Source: Burkholderiales bacterium (GTDB lineage Bacteria; Pseudomonadota; Gammaproteobacteria; Burkholderiales; Burkholderiaceae_C). From it: 64,000 nt of DNA. The DNA is taken from contig JAGWTU010000022.1 in NCBI GenBank assembly GCA_028868825.1, positions 20,142 to 84,141 of the forward strand, read 5' to 3'. The notes under the pieces are model-generated. The model saw only the letters and a list, made by a program, of their open reading frames with translations, had not been told where the DNA came from and ran no database searches. Each line of letters opens with the position of its first letter. The stretch's first letter is position 1. The position numbers and the translations under genes are program-made. Shown one piece after another: positions 45,863-55,482 of this stretch.

Positions 45863-47734
45863 ATGAGGAACCTGCGCATGCCGCTGCTGGCGGCCCTGTT
45901 CTGGCTGACTTTCGGGCTCGCATTCGGGCCGGGCGCGTCGGCCGCGGCGCTGCGCATCGAGGCGGCGCTGGCGGCGCCCGGCGCCGTCGCCGACACGGCC
46001 TTCCCGGCCGCCGCGCTGGCGCGCGAGGTGTCGCTGCCCGACGAATGGCAGCGCAGCCGCCCCGGCTACACGGGCACGCTGTGGTACCGCGTGGAGTTCG
46101 ACGACGACGCCGCGGCGCTCGCCGCCGACGACCTGATGGCGCTGACCATCGAACATGTCTGCTCCAATCTCGAGGTCTACCTCAACGGCGAACTGCTGCA
46201 CAGCGGCGGCCGCATGAGCGAGCCGGTCGACGACCACTGCAACGCGCCCCAGCTCGTCACGCTGCCGACGGCGCTGCTGCATGGCCATGGCAACCGGCTC
46301 GAGATCAAGGTCGCCGGCCACGCGCTGGCCCAGGTCGGGGCGCGCCAGCGCGCCGGCGGGCTCTCGGCGCTGCGCATCGGGCCGCAGTCGGAACTGGCGC
46401 CGCGCCACGCGCTGCTGACGGCGATCCAGGTCGCCGCACCGCAGGCGCTGAGCGCGACTCTGCTGCTGATGGGCGGCTTCATGTTCGTGCTCGGCTTCAT
46501 CAACCGCAGCGAAAGCCATCTCGCGTATTTCGGCGCCCTCTCGGTCGGCTGGGCGCTGATCGACGCGCGCGGCTGGCTGCGCGTGCTGCCGCTGCGCCCG
46601 CTCGGTCATTCCGAAGCCGAGTTCCTGAACTGCGCCGTGCTCGGCTTCGCGACCTGGGCCGCGGTGCAGTTCCTGCTGCGCTACGGCCGCGGACGCTGGC
46701 GCGTGGCCGACGTCGGCCTGCCGGCGCAATGCGCGCTGCTGGCGCTGTCGCTGATGCTGGCCGGCCCCGAACGCATGCACCGCGTCGCCAGCCTCTGGTA
46801 CCTGGTGTTCGCGGCCGAGCTCGCGGCCGCCGCCGTCTGGCATCTGCAGCGTCAGCGCGGCACGCGCCAGTTCTGGCTGATGGCGGCGATGCTCGGCGCG
46901 GCGGGGCTGGCAGGCACGGTCGAGGCCGGTGTGCAATGGCTCGGCGTGCCGCAGATCGCGGCCCAGCTCGCCCAGCTCCTGGTGCCGCTGGTCCTCACGC
47001 TCGTGGGCCTGCGACTCGTGCAGCAGCATGGCCAGGCGCTGCAGCAGGCCGAGCTGGGCAAGGCCTCGCTGGAGCTGCGCGTGCGCGAGGCCACGGCCGA
47101 GATCGAACGCAACTTCCGCCAGCTCGCCGAGCTGCGCGTCGAGCAGGTCACCGAACGCGAGCGCAAGCGCATCGCCGCCGACCTCCACGACGACCTCGGC
47201 GCCAAGCTGCTGACGATCGTCCACACCAGCGACAGCGAGCGCATCAGCACGCTGGCACGCGAGGCGCTCGAGGAGATGCGGCTGTCGGTGCGCGGCCTCA
47301 CCGGGCGGCCGGTGCGGCTGGCCGACGCGCTCGGCGACTGGCGCGCCGAGGTCGTCTCGCGCCTCGCGCAGGCCGGCATCGAGGGCGACTGGGAGGCGCC
47401 CGAAGACCTGCCGCAGACGCTGTCGGCGCGCGCCTACGTGCAGACGACGCGCATCCTGCGCGAGGCCACGAGCAACATCATCAAGCACAGCGGCGCGACG
47501 CATTGCTCGGTCACCGCCGACATCTCGGCCGGCGACTTCCACCTCGCCGTGCAGGACAACGGCGACGGCATCGCGCCCGAGACCGAGGGCCGCCTGGACC
47601 GCGGCCATGGCCTGGCAAGCATGAAGAACCGCGCCAAGCAATTGCAGGGGCAGTGCCTGGTCGAGTCGGGCCGCGGCTACGGAACCGTGATACGCCTCAC
47701 GGTTCCGCTCGATCGCGCGATCGAAGGCGCCTGA
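45863..47734 (+). CDS. Membrane sensor histidine kinase with 7TMR-like region (HisKA_3)
   Basis: 623 residues. A signal peptide (cleavage near 27) is followed by a periplasmic beta-sandwich-like domain (about 30-180). Six or seven membrane helices (about 185-385) resemble the 7TMR-DISM layout. A coiled coil then leads to the dimerisation domain with phosphoacceptor H442 in ADLHDDLGAKL, and to a HATPase domain (REATSNIIKHSG, DNGDGI, HGLASMKNR). The dimerisation domain is short. Its partner is the LuxR-type regulator 61 bases downstream. Only 37 bases separate its ATG from the divergent phoH start, so the promoters of each probably lie inside the other's coding region or the starts differ. An upstream start is possible. 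Confidence 0.88.
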   Translation: MRNLRMPLLAALFWLTFGLAFGPGASAAALRIEAALAAPGAVADTAFPAAALAREVSLPDEWQRSRPGYTGTLWYRVEFDDDAAALAADDLMALTIEHVCSNLEVYLNGELLHSGGRMSEPVDDHCNAPQLVTLPTALLHGHGNRLEIKVAGHALAQVGARQRAGGLSALRIGPQSELAPRHALLTAIQVAAPQALSATLLLMGGFMFVLGFINRSESHLAYFGALSVGWALIDARGWLRVLPLRPLGHSEAEFLNCAVLGFATWAAVQFLLRYGRGRWRVADVGLPAQCALLALSLMLAGPERMHRVASLWYLVFAAELAAAAVWHLQRQRGTRQFWLMAAMLGAAGLAGTVEAGVQWLGVPQIAAQLAQLLVPLVLTLVGLRLVQQHGQALQQAELGKASLELRVREATAEIERNFRQLAELRVEQVTERERKRIAADLHDDLGAKLLTIVHTSDSERISTLAREALEEMRLSVRGLTGRPVRLADALGDWRAEVVSRLAQAGIEGDWEAPEDLPQTLSARAYVQTTRILREATSNIIKHSGATHCSVTADISAGDFHLAVQDNGDGIAPETEGRLDRGHGLASMKNRAKQLQGQCLVESGRGYGTVIRLTVPLDRAIEGA

Positions 47735-47795
47735 AGCGCTGCTGCGCCGGCTGCGGCGGCCGATAAGATCGAATCCACCGCTTCCGCCCGCGCCG

Positions 47796-48446
47796 ATGAA
47801 GACCATCCTTCTGCTCGAAGACCTGCCCGAAATCCGCGCCTGGATGCGCAAGCTCGTGCTCCAGGTCTTTCCCGGGGCGACGATTTCCGAGAGCGCGCGC
47901 GTGCACGACGCCAAGGAACTCGTCGGTGCGGTCAAGTTCGACCTCGCGCTGATCGACCTCGGCCTGCCCGACGGCAGCGGCGTCGACGTCGTGACCAAGC
48001 TGCGCGACGTGCAGCCCGACGCGCAGAGCGTCGTCGTGACGATCCACGACGACGACGAGCACCTGTTCCCGGCGCTGCAGGCGGGCGCCTTCGGCTACAT
48101 CCTCAAGGAGCAGCCGCGCGAACTGATCACCGAGCAGCTGCAGCGCATCAGCCAGGGCGAGCCGCCGCTGTCGCCGAGCATCGCGCGGCGCGTGATGGCG
48201 TACTTCAGCGCCAAGGCCAAGCCGCAGCCGCAGGAGCACCTGATGCCCAACGTCAGCCTGACCGACCGCGAGAGCGAAGTCCTGCTGCGCGTCGCCAAGG
48301 GCTACACGCTGCCCGAGATCGGCGTCCAGCTCGGGCTGTCGCGGCACACCATCGCCGATTACGTCAAGCAGATCTACCGCAAGCTCAACGTGAGCTCGCG
48401 CGCCGAGGCCGCGCTCGAGGCGCAGCGCCTGGGCCTGTTCCGCTGA
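47796..48446 (+). CDS. LuxR/NarL-family response regulator
   Basis: 216 residues. The receiver domain has E8/D9 and phosphoacceptor D54 (LALIDLGLP), with K106 in ILKEQ. A C-terminal LuxR helix-turn-helix (about 150-212) has LTDRESEVLLRVAKG. Cognate to the preceding membrane kinase. Its stop lies 1 base from the stop of the convergent GGDEF-EAL gene, with no room for a separate terminator. Confidence 0.92.
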   Translation: MKTILLLEDLPEIRAWMRKLVLQVFPGATISESARVHDAKELVGAVKFDLALIDLGLPDGSGVDVVTKLRDVQPDAQSVVVTIHDDDEHLFPALQAGAFGYILKEQPRELITEQLQRISQGEPPLSPSIARRVMAYFSAKAKPQPQEHLMPNVSLTDRESEVLLRVAKGYTLPEIGVQLGLSRHTIADYVKQIYRKLNVSSRAEAALEAQRLGLFR

Positions 48447-48447
48447 A

Positions 48448-51090
48448 TCAGCGCGACGCCGCGAGCGCCAGCGGCGAGCGCCGCGGCAGCGCCAGCGGTT
48501 GCGGCAGCGGCGGCGGCGGGTAGGGGCGCGGCTGGCGCAGCAGCGCGTCGAGCGCATCGCCCATCAGCGGGCGCGAGAGCAGGAAGCCCTGGCCGCTGTC
48601 GCAGCCGAGTTCGCGCAGCATGCCGAGCTGGAGCTCGGTCTCGATGCCTTCGGCGATGACGTGCTTGCCCAGCGATTTCGCCAGCAGCACGATGGCGTTG
48701 ATGACGGCCGCCTCTTTGGATCCCGGGCGCAGGTTGCGCACGAAGGACATGTCGATCTTCAGGCTGTCGATAGGCAGCACCGCGAGGTGCGCGAGCGACG
48801 AATAGCCGGTGCCGAAGTCGTCGACGGCGAGTCCGACACCGAGTTCGCGCAGCGCCTTGAGCGCGCTCATCGCGGCCTCGAGCTCGGCCATCAGGATGTT
48901 CTCGGTGAGCTCGATGACGAGGCGGCGCGGCGCGATGCCGCTGGTGGCCAGCGCGCGCCGCACGCGGGGCACGAAATCGAGGTCGGCGAGGTCGCGCGCG
49001 GCGACGTTGACATGCACCGCCAGTTCGCCCGCGCCGGGATGGTCGAAGCCCCAGCGCCGCATCTGCGCGCAGGCGTCGTGCAGCACATAGCCGGTGAGCT
49101 GGGTGATGAGCCCCGACTCCTCGGCGATCGGGATGAAGGCGCCGGGGCTGACCGGCCCGAGATCGGGATGGATCCAGCGCGACAGCGCCTCGAAGCCGGT
49201 CAGCTTGCCGTCGGCGAGGTCGTACAGCGGCTGGTAGGCGATCGCCAGCCCCTGGGCGGCCAGCGCCTGGCGCAGGTCGGACTCCAGGCGCACGCGCTGC
49301 GTGACCTCGGTGTGCAGGCGCACGTCGAACAGCGCGTAGCGCGCCTTGCCGCCGACCTTGGCGCGGTACATGGCGATGTCGGCATCGCGCAGCATGTCCT
49401 CGGGCCGCGTGTAGCCGATCGAGCTGAAGGTGATGCCGATGCTGGCGGTGGTGGCGATCTCCATCGAGCTCAGGCTCAAGGGTTCGGTCAGCGCCTCGAG
49501 CAGGCGCTGCGCGAGATCGACGGCGACGCCGTCGTCGGGCAGATCGGCGGCGAGGATCGCGAACTCGTCGCCGCCCAGGCGCGCCAGCAGGTCGCCGCGG
49601 CGCAGGCAGCGCAGCAGCCGCTGCGCGGCCTTGACGAGGAACTCGTCGCCGACCGTGTGGCCCTTGCTGTCGTTGATGAGCTTGAAGCGGTCGAAGTCGA
49701 GGAACAGCACCGCGAAGCCCTGCGTCGGATCGTCGCGCGCGGCGGCGATGGCCTGGGCCAGCACCTCGTTGAAGCGGTCGCGGTTGGCCAGTCCGGTGAG
49801 CTTGTCGTGCGAGGCCCGGTGCTGCAGCTCGAGCTCGGCGCGGTGGCGCGCGCTGACGTCCTGGACCTGGAGGATCAGGCTCGGGCCCTGCGCCGATTGT
49901 TCGGCGAACAGGCTGCAGCTCAGGCTCGCCCAGACCTCGGTGCCGTCGTCGCGGCGGCAGCTGACTTCGGCGGGCAGCAGGGCCTCGGCGCCGGCGCTGG
50001 CGCCGACCAGCGTCGCGGTGACGCGGTGGCGGTCGTCCTCGTCGACGAATTCGATCAGACCCCGGCCCTCGAGCGCGCCGGCGGCGCAGCCGAGCAGCCG
50101 GTGCAACGCCGGATTGGCCTGGTGGATGCGCCCGTCGTGCGCGACCAGTGCCATGCCGATCGAGGCATGGGTGAAGGCGTTCAGGAAGCGGCCTTCGGAG
50201 CGCTCGAGTTCGCGCAGATGCTGCGCCGTCTGCTCGGCCTCGCGCTGGCGCGCCTGGCTCAGCGCCAGCTCGGCCTCGCGCTCGACGGCGAGCGCCGCGG
50301 CGCGGCGCGCCGCCTCCTCGGCGTCCTGCTGGCGCGTGAAATAGTGCAGCGTGAGCAGCAGCAACGCCATGATCGGCAGCAGGGTCAGCATCACGCCCAT
50401 GCCGGCGATGCGGGCGGTGATGTAGAGCACGGCCGCGACGCCCGCCGAACCCGCCGTAGCAGCACCGACCCAGCCGAAGACATCGCGCGCGTCTGCAAGG
50501 CTCAACCGCTGCCCTCGTCGCAGCCGCGGCGCCGCGGACATTAACAGCGCATCGCAAATAGCGTATAGCAGGCCGAATCCAAGCGCAGCTAGGACCAGCG
50601 CTGCGGCACGCTCATCCAAGCGGGCCAGCAGGCGAGCCTGCGTGAAAAGCTCGCCGCAAGCCAATGCGCAAAATGAACTGATGCCCGCGCAGCCCAGCCG
50701 CGAGGTCCACCTTTTCGAGCTGCGCCAAGCGGACGCCATTCCGGCAAGACTTGCCGCAATCGCGCCAGCCGACGGACCACACAACAGCAGCAATGTGAAG
50801 CAGAAAACATCCACAAGTAGGAATCGCTGCTCGGTCCCCGGGATCTTCAGCGGTACCAGCGAAGCCAGCATGGCTAACAGCGTGCCCGCAGCGACCTGTG
50901 CCAACGTCGGCATCCCCATCGAAATGACGTCGACGCAGGACCAAACAAAGCAGCCCCCGCCAAGCATCACCATCGTCCACCAATAGATCGTGGCGTTGCG
51001 GTTGTAGTCCGGCATCAAGGCGGCATGGATCCGCAGGCCGGTGCGCTGCACCCACCCGATCGGCTTGCCTTGCCCTGCGTTCAATTGCAT
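48448..51090 (-). CDS. Membrane PAS-GGDEF-EAL cyclic-di-GMP enzyme
   Basis: 880 residues. An N-terminal membrane region with about six helices (30-270, MASE-like) comes first, then a coiled coil, a PAS domain (about 310-425), a GGDEF domain with intact RLGGDEF, and an EAL domain with FEALSRW, an ENILMAE-type loop and a DDFGTGYSS loop. Both catalytic motifs look intact, so it may make or break cyclic-di-GMP. The Met at 51090 is taken as the start; longer in-frame extensions are antisense to the neighbouring glycosyltransferase. The coding stretch for the membrane region (about 50560-51090) is clearly lower in G+C than the rest. Divergent from the glycosyltransferase/type I secretion genes. Confidence 0.92.
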   Translation of the reverse strand: MQLNAGQGKPIGWVQRTGLRIHAALMPDYNRNATIYWWTMVMLGGGCFVWSCVDVISMGMPTLAQVAAGTLLAMLASLVPLKIPGTEQRFLLVDVFCFTLLLLCGPSAGAIAASLAGMASAWRSSKRWTSRLGCAGISSFCALACGELFTQARLLARLDERAAALVLAALGFGLLYAICDALLMSAAPRLRRGQRLSLADARDVFGWVGAATAGSAGVAAVLYITARIAGMGVMLTLLPIMALLLLTLHYFTRQQDAEEAARRAAALAVEREAELALSQARQREAEQTAQHLRELERSEGRFLNAFTHASIGMALVAHDGRIHQANPALHRLLGCAAGALEGRGLIEFVDEDDRHRVTATLVGASAGAEALLPAEVSCRRDDGTEVWASLSCSLFAEQSAQGPSLILQVQDVSARHRAELELQHRASHDKLTGLANRDRFNEVLAQAIAAARDDPTQGFAVLFLDFDRFKLINDSKGHTVGDEFLVKAAQRLLRCLRRGDLLARLGGDEFAILAADLPDDGVAVDLAQRLLEALTEPLSLSSMEIATTASIGITFSSIGYTRPEDMLRDADIAMYRAKVGGKARYALFDVRLHTEVTQRVRLESDLRQALAAQGLAIAYQPLYDLADGKLTGFEALSRWIHPDLGPVSPGAFIPIAEESGLITQLTGYVLHDACAQMRRWGFDHPGAGELAVHVNVAARDLADLDFVPRVRRALATSGIAPRRLVIELTENILMAELEAAMSALKALRELGVGLAVDDFGTGYSSLAHLAVLPIDSLKIDMSFVRNLRPGSKEAAVINAIVLLAKSLGKHVIAEGIETELQLGMLRELGCDSGQGFLLSRPLMGDALDALLRQPRPYPPPPLPQPLALPRRSPLALAASR

Positions 51091-51297
51091 ACGCGCTCTC
51101 GTCCACCGGGTCGCTGACCCACGACCCGGCCCCACCGGCGATGGCCGGTCTTGCTGGGGGTTTCGGCAATCCGCTGCCGGACTTGACCGCCCGCGACCGC
51201 CGGTGGTCCGAAAAGGCACGCCCCGACCCTGCTTATGCGGGCCTCGCCGCTGGCCGCCCTGCCTAGGATCGGCCAGACCCCCACCCTGAACAGCCGC
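51091..51297. other. Divergent intergenic region
   Basis: 207 bases between the GGDEF-EAL gene and the glycosyltransferase gene. Short inverted repeats such as ACCGGCGATGGCCGGT occur, and there is an isolated TTGACC at 51183. I could not fit a cyclic-di-GMP riboswitch or a clear promoter. Confidence 0.35.
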
Positions 51298-53160
51298 ATG
51301 GAATCCGCGATCGCGCCTGCACCGCCCGCACCGCCGACGACCGCTGCGCCCGCACCCGCCGGCGCCGCGCTCGCCGCCGCGCAGGTCGGCCGGCTCGGCC
51401 TGCCCGAGTTGATGGATCGCGCGCAGGCCTTGCAAGGCGCCGGCGACGGCGCCGGCGCCGCCGCGCTCTACGAAGCCTGGATAGCGCACACCGACTCGCC
51501 GCTGCGCCATGCGGCCTGCTTCAACTGGGGCACCGTGCTCTCGGCGCTGGGCCGCAACGTCGAGGCCGAGGCCGCCTATCGGCGCGCGCTCGAAACCCAG
51601 CCTTCGTTCGCACCGGCGCGCATCAACCTCGGCCACCTGCACGAGCGCCGCGGCGATGTCGAAGGCGCGCTCGCCGCCTGGCGCGCGATCCTCGAGGCGC
51701 AGCCGCCGGCGCCGCTCGAGCACCGCCTGCACGCGCTCAACAACAGCGCCCGCATGCTCGAGACCGCGCGCCGCTACCCCGAGGCCGAAGCGCTGATGCG
51801 GCGCAGCCTCGAGCTCAAGGCCGGCCAGCTCGACGTCATCCAGCACTACGTGCACATCCGCCAGAAGCAATGCGCCTGGCCGCACGACCTGCCGGTGGGC
51901 GAGGTGACGCCGAACCAGTTCCTCGTCGGTACCTCGCTGCTGGCGACGATGGGCCTGCGCGACGACCCGGCGCTGCAGCTGCTGGCGGCACAGCGCTTCG
52001 TCCACGAGCGCGTGCCAAAAGCCCCGCTGCAGCCGCTGCACGCGCGCATGCCGCCGCGCAGCGGCCGCATCCGCATCGGCTATCTCTCGGGCGACCTGCA
52101 CATGCACGCCGTGGGCCTGCTCACGCCCGAACTGTTCGAGCTGCACGACCGCAGCCGCTTCGAGGTCTGGGGTTTCTGCTGGACGCCGGAGAGCGAGCAG
52201 CGCGAGCGCCGCCGCATCGTCGACGCGATGGACCATCTCGTGCACCTGGCCGGCGTCGACGACGCCACCGCGGCAAAGCTGATCGCGCAGGCCGGCATCG
52301 ACGTCCTCGTCGACCTGCAGGGCCTGACGAGCGGCGCGCGCCCGGCCATCCTCGGCCACCGCGCGGCGCCGGTGCAGGTCAGCTACCTCGGCCTGCCGGG
52401 GACGAGCGCGCTGCCCGGGGTCGACTGGATGGTCGCCGACCGCTACGTCATGCCCGACGCGCTGCTGCCCTATTGCACCGAGCGCCCGATCTATCTGCCG
52501 CATTGCTACCAGGTCAGCGACCGCCGGCGCGAGGTCGCGCCGCGCCCCGAGCGCGCGCGCTACGGCCTGCCCGAGGGCGCCTTCGTCTACTGCTCGTTCA
52601 ACAACAACCACAAGTTCACGGCCGAGATGTTCGGCGCCTGGATGCGCATCCTCGCCGCCGTCGACGGCAGCGTGCTGTGGCTGCTCGCCGACAACGACAC
52701 CGCGCGCGCAAACCTGCAGCGCGAGGCCGCGGCGCAGGGCATCGCGCCCGAGCGGCTCGTGTTCGCCGGCCGCGTCGCGCCGCCCGAATACCTGGCGCGC
52801 TTCCAGCTTGCCGACCTGATGCTCGACACCTTCCCGTTCAATGCCGGCACCACGGCCAGCGATGCGCTGTGGATGGGCACGCCGATCGTCACGCGCAGCG
52901 GCCGCAGCTATATCTCGCGCATGGCCGGCAGCCTGCTCAGCGCCGTCGGGCTGCCCGACCTCATCGCCGACGACCTCGCCGGCTACGAGCGACTGGCGAT
53001 CGCGATCGGGCGCAACCCGGCGCGGGTCGCCTCGTACAAGCGCTACCTCGCCGAGCAGGGCCGCGCATCGCCGCTGTTCGACATGCCGGCGATCGTGCGC
53101 GAACTCGAAGCCGAATTCGAGCGCCTGGCGCTGGCCGCGCGCAAGGCCGCAAGCGCCTAA
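51298..53160 (+). CDS. TPR-containing O-GlcNAc transferase-like glycosyltransferase (SPINDLY family)
   Basis: 620 residues. Tetratricopeptide repeats (about 35-170, two to three recognisable) precede a GT41-type catalytic region (about 245-610) with GYLSGDLHMHAVG, the DLQGLTSGARPAI and PVQVSYLGLPGTS motifs, and a DTFPFNAGTTASDALWMGTP UDP-binding motif. Members transfer a sugar to Ser/Thr of proteins or act in polysaccharide synthesis. It lies 30 bases before a type I secretion ABC exporter, so a glycosylated exported adhesin is a reasonable guess, though none is encoded here. The start follows a Pro/Ala-rich tail and lacks a clear ribosome site. Confidence 0.86.
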   Translation: MESAIAPAPPAPPTTAAPAPAGAALAAAQVGRLGLPELMDRAQALQGAGDGAGAAALYEAWIAHTDSPLRHAACFNWGTVLSALGRNVEAEAAYRRALETQPSFAPARINLGHLHERRGDVEGALAAWRAILEAQPPAPLEHRLHALNNSARMLETARRYPEAEALMRRSLELKAGQLDVIQHYVHIRQKQCAWPHDLPVGEVTPNQFLVGTSLLATMGLRDDPALQLLAAQRFVHERVPKAPLQPLHARMPPRSGRIRIGYLSGDLHMHAVGLLTPELFELHDRSRFEVWGFCWTPESEQRERRRIVDAMDHLVHLAGVDDATAAKLIAQAGIDVLVDLQGLTSGARPAILGHRAAPVQVSYLGLPGTSALPGVDWMVADRYVMPDALLPYCTERPIYLPHCYQVSDRRREVAPRPERARYGLPEGAFVYCSFNNNHKFTAEMFGAWMRILAAVDGSVLWLLADNDTARANLQREAAAQGIAPERLVFAGRVAPPEYLARFQLADLMLDTFPFNAGTTASDALWMGTPIVTRSGRSYISRMAGSLLSAVGLPDLIADDLAGYERLAIAIGRNPARVASYKRYLAEQGRASPLFDMPAIVRELEAEFERLALAARKAASA

Positions 53161-53190
53161 GTCGACACGGACGCCGAAGCCGAGCCCCCG

Positions 53191-55467
53191 ATGAGCCGCC
53201 AGGAACCTCCGTTGCTGACCGACGCGCAAGCGCCGCCGGGCTGGAGCCTGGACGACGACGCGCTGGCCCACGCCATCGCCTGGCTGACGCGCCACCATGG
53301 CCGCGAGCGCAGCCCCGCCTCGCTGCTCGCCGGCCTGCCGACGGGCGGGCGGCTGGCGCCCGACCAGGCGCTGCGCGCACTACGCGAAGCGGGCTACAAC
53401 GCCGGCCTCGTGCAGCGCCGCGTCGCCGAGATGCCGCATCTGCTGCTGCCGGCGGTGCTGCTGCTCAAGCAGGGCGACGCCTGCATCCTCGTCGCGCGCC
53501 GCGGCGACGGCGGCTACGACATCGTGATGCCGGGACCCGAGGCCGCCGAATGCACGGCGACCGAGGCCGAACTCGAGTCCGAGTACACCGGCCTCGCGCT
53601 CGTCGCGACACCGCAGCCGCGCGCCGCCGAAAGCAGCCACGCCGCGATGCTGATCGACACCGGCCCGCATTGGCTGTGGGGCACGCTGCGCCGCTTCGTG
53701 CCGTACTACCGCGCGGCGCTGCTGGCGGCGCTGCTGAGCAATGTGCTGATGCTCGTCACCGGCCTGTCCACGGCCGTGATCTACGACAAGGTGATCCCGC
53801 ACCAGGCCTACACGACGCTGTGGACGCTGGCTGCGGCCAGCGTGCTGGCGATGGCCTTCGACCTGCTGTCGCGTCAGCTGCGTGCCTACCTGATCGACCT
53901 CGCGGGCCGCAAGGCCGACCTCATCGTCGGCAGCCTGCTGTTCCGCCAGACGCTGGCCCTGCGCATGGAATACCGGCCGGCGTCGGCCGGCGCCTACGCC
54001 CACCACCTGGCCCAGCTCGAGCAGATCCGCGAGTTCTTCGGCTCGGCGACGATGGCCGCGCTTTCCGACCTGCCGTTCATCGCGATCTACGTCACGATGG
54101 TGTTCATGATCGGCGGTCCGCTGGGCCTCGTGCTCGTCGGCGCGATCCCGGCGCTGATGGGCATGGCCGGGCTCATCCAGGGCGCGCTGCGCCGCGCGAT
54201 GGGCACGCAGATGCAGCAGCAGGCGAGCCTGCACGGCGTCCTCGTCGAGGCCATCGACGGCATGGAGGACATCAAGGCCGCCGGCGCGCAGGGCCGCTTC
54301 CTGCGCCGCTTCGAGGAGGCGACAGCTGCGGCCGCGCAGGCGATGCTGCGCTCGCGCACGATCGCCGGCTGGACGATGAACATCTCGACGATCTCGCAGC
54401 AGGCGGTGACGATGGCGATGCTCGTCTGGGGCGTCTACCTGATCGGCGACAAGGTGATCACCGGCGGCGCGCTGATCGGCTCGGTGATGTTCGCCACGCG
54501 CGCCGTCGCGCCGCTGGCCGGCGTCGTCGGCCTGGCGACGCGCTACCAGGGCGCGCGCGCCGCCGTGCGCGCGCTCGACGAGGTGATGAACAAGCCCATC
54601 GAGCGCGAGCCCGGCAAGCAATACGTGCCCAAGCACGAGCTCAGCGGTCGCATCGGGCTCGTCGGCGTCGGCTTCGCCTACCCCGCACCCGCTGGCGCGA
54701 ACGGCGCGCTGGGCCCGCGCGTGCTGCGCGAGCTGACGCTGCGCTTCGAACCCGGCGAGCGCGTCGCCATCCTCGGCCGCATCGGCTCGGGCAAGAGCAC
54801 GGTGCTGCGCCTGCTCGCAGGCCTGTACCGACCGAGCGACGGCCATGTCGATGTCGACGGCATCGACCTGCGTCAGATCGACCCCGCCGATTTCCGCGCC
54901 CGCGTCGGCTTCGTCGCGCAGGACCCGCGCCTCTTCCACGGCTCGCTGCGCGACAACGTGCTGCTCGACCGCCCCGCCGCCGACGCGGCGCGGCTGGCCG
55001 AGGTCGCGCAGCTCACCGGGCTCGACCGCCTCGTCGCCTCGCACCCCGACGGCTGGGAGCTGCCGGTCGGCGAATCGGGATCGCTGCTCTCGGGCGGCCA
55101 GCGCCAACTCGTCGCACTGGCGCGCTGCCTCGTGACGCGGCCGCAGATCCTGCTGATGGACGAGCCGACGAGTTCGATGGACGCGCAGAGCGAGGTCGCC
55201 TTCCTGCGCCAGCTCAAGGAGGCCAGCGGCGACTGCACGCTGGTGATGGTGACGCACCGACCTGCCGTGCTCGAACTCGTGCAGCGCATCGTCGTCGTCG
55301 ACGCCGGCCGCGTCGTCATGGACGGCCCCAAGGAGCAGGTGCTGGCCGCGCTCAGCGGCGCGCGGCCGGCGCCTGTGCCGTCGGGTTCGGCGCCGGCCGA
55401 CGCGGCGCCGAGCAACCTCCATCTGCATCCGGCGGCGCGGCCGGTCGAGCGCGAGGCGACGGTCTAG
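53191..55467 (+). CDS. Type I secretion ABC transporter (LapB/LssB-like)
   Basis: 758 residues: an N-terminal C39-like domain (about 20-135), a six-helix membrane domain (about 165-440) and an ATPase (about 485-730) with Walker A GRIGSGKST near 526-534, signature LLSGGQRQL and Walker B ILLMDEPTS. The C39-like domain lacks the catalytic Cys, so it should not cut double-glycine leaders but hold RTX-type substrates, as in LapB of the LapA adhesin system. Its periplasmic partner is the next gene. A TolC/LapE-type outer membrane protein and the substrate are not in the window. Confidence 0.92.
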   Translation: MSRQEPPLLTDAQAPPGWSLDDDALAHAIAWLTRHHGRERSPASLLAGLPTGGRLAPDQALRALREAGYNAGLVQRRVAEMPHLLLPAVLLLKQGDACILVARRGDGGYDIVMPGPEAAECTATEAELESEYTGLALVATPQPRAAESSHAAMLIDTGPHWLWGTLRRFVPYYRAALLAALLSNVLMLVTGLSTAVIYDKVIPHQAYTTLWTLAAASVLAMAFDLLSRQLRAYLIDLAGRKADLIVGSLLFRQTLALRMEYRPASAGAYAHHLAQLEQIREFFGSATMAALSDLPFIAIYVTMVFMIGGPLGLVLVGAIPALMGMAGLIQGALRRAMGTQMQQQASLHGVLVEAIDGMEDIKAAGAQGRFLRRFEEATAAAAQAMLRSRTIAGWTMNISTISQQAVTMAMLVWGVYLIGDKVITGGALIGSVMFATRAVAPLAGVVGLATRYQGARAAVRALDEVMNKPIEREPGKQYVPKHELSGRIGLVGVGFAYPAPAGANGALGPRVLRELTLRFEPGERVAILGRIGSGKSTVLRLLAGLYRPSDGHVDVDGIDLRQIDPADFRARVGFVAQDPRLFHGSLRDNVLLDRPAADAARLAEVAQLTGLDRLVASHPDGWELPVGESGSLLSGGQRQLVALARCLVTRPQILLMDEPTSSMDAQSEVAFLRQLKEASGDCTLVMVTHRPAVLELVQRIVVVDAGRVVMDGPKEQVLAALSGARPAPVPSGSAPADAAPSNLHLHPAARPVEREATV

Positions 55468-55482
55468 CCCATCGATGTCGCG

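Noticed and set aside
51091..51297. Cyclic-di-GMP riboswitch upstream of the glycosyltransferase gene
   Set aside because: The conserved GEMM core sequences could not be found.
48448..53298. A 1616-residue minus-strand open frame covering the GGDEF-EAL gene and beyond
   Set aside because: Beyond 51090 it is Arg/Ala-rich antisense of the glycosyltransferase gene, without any conserved domain. Only the part starting at 51090 is real.
53191..55467. ABC exporter at 53191 as the exporter of the double-glycine peptide
   Set aside because: Its C39-like domain lacks the catalytic Cys and matches the LapB type, which does not cleave leaders. The genes are also 12 kb apart.
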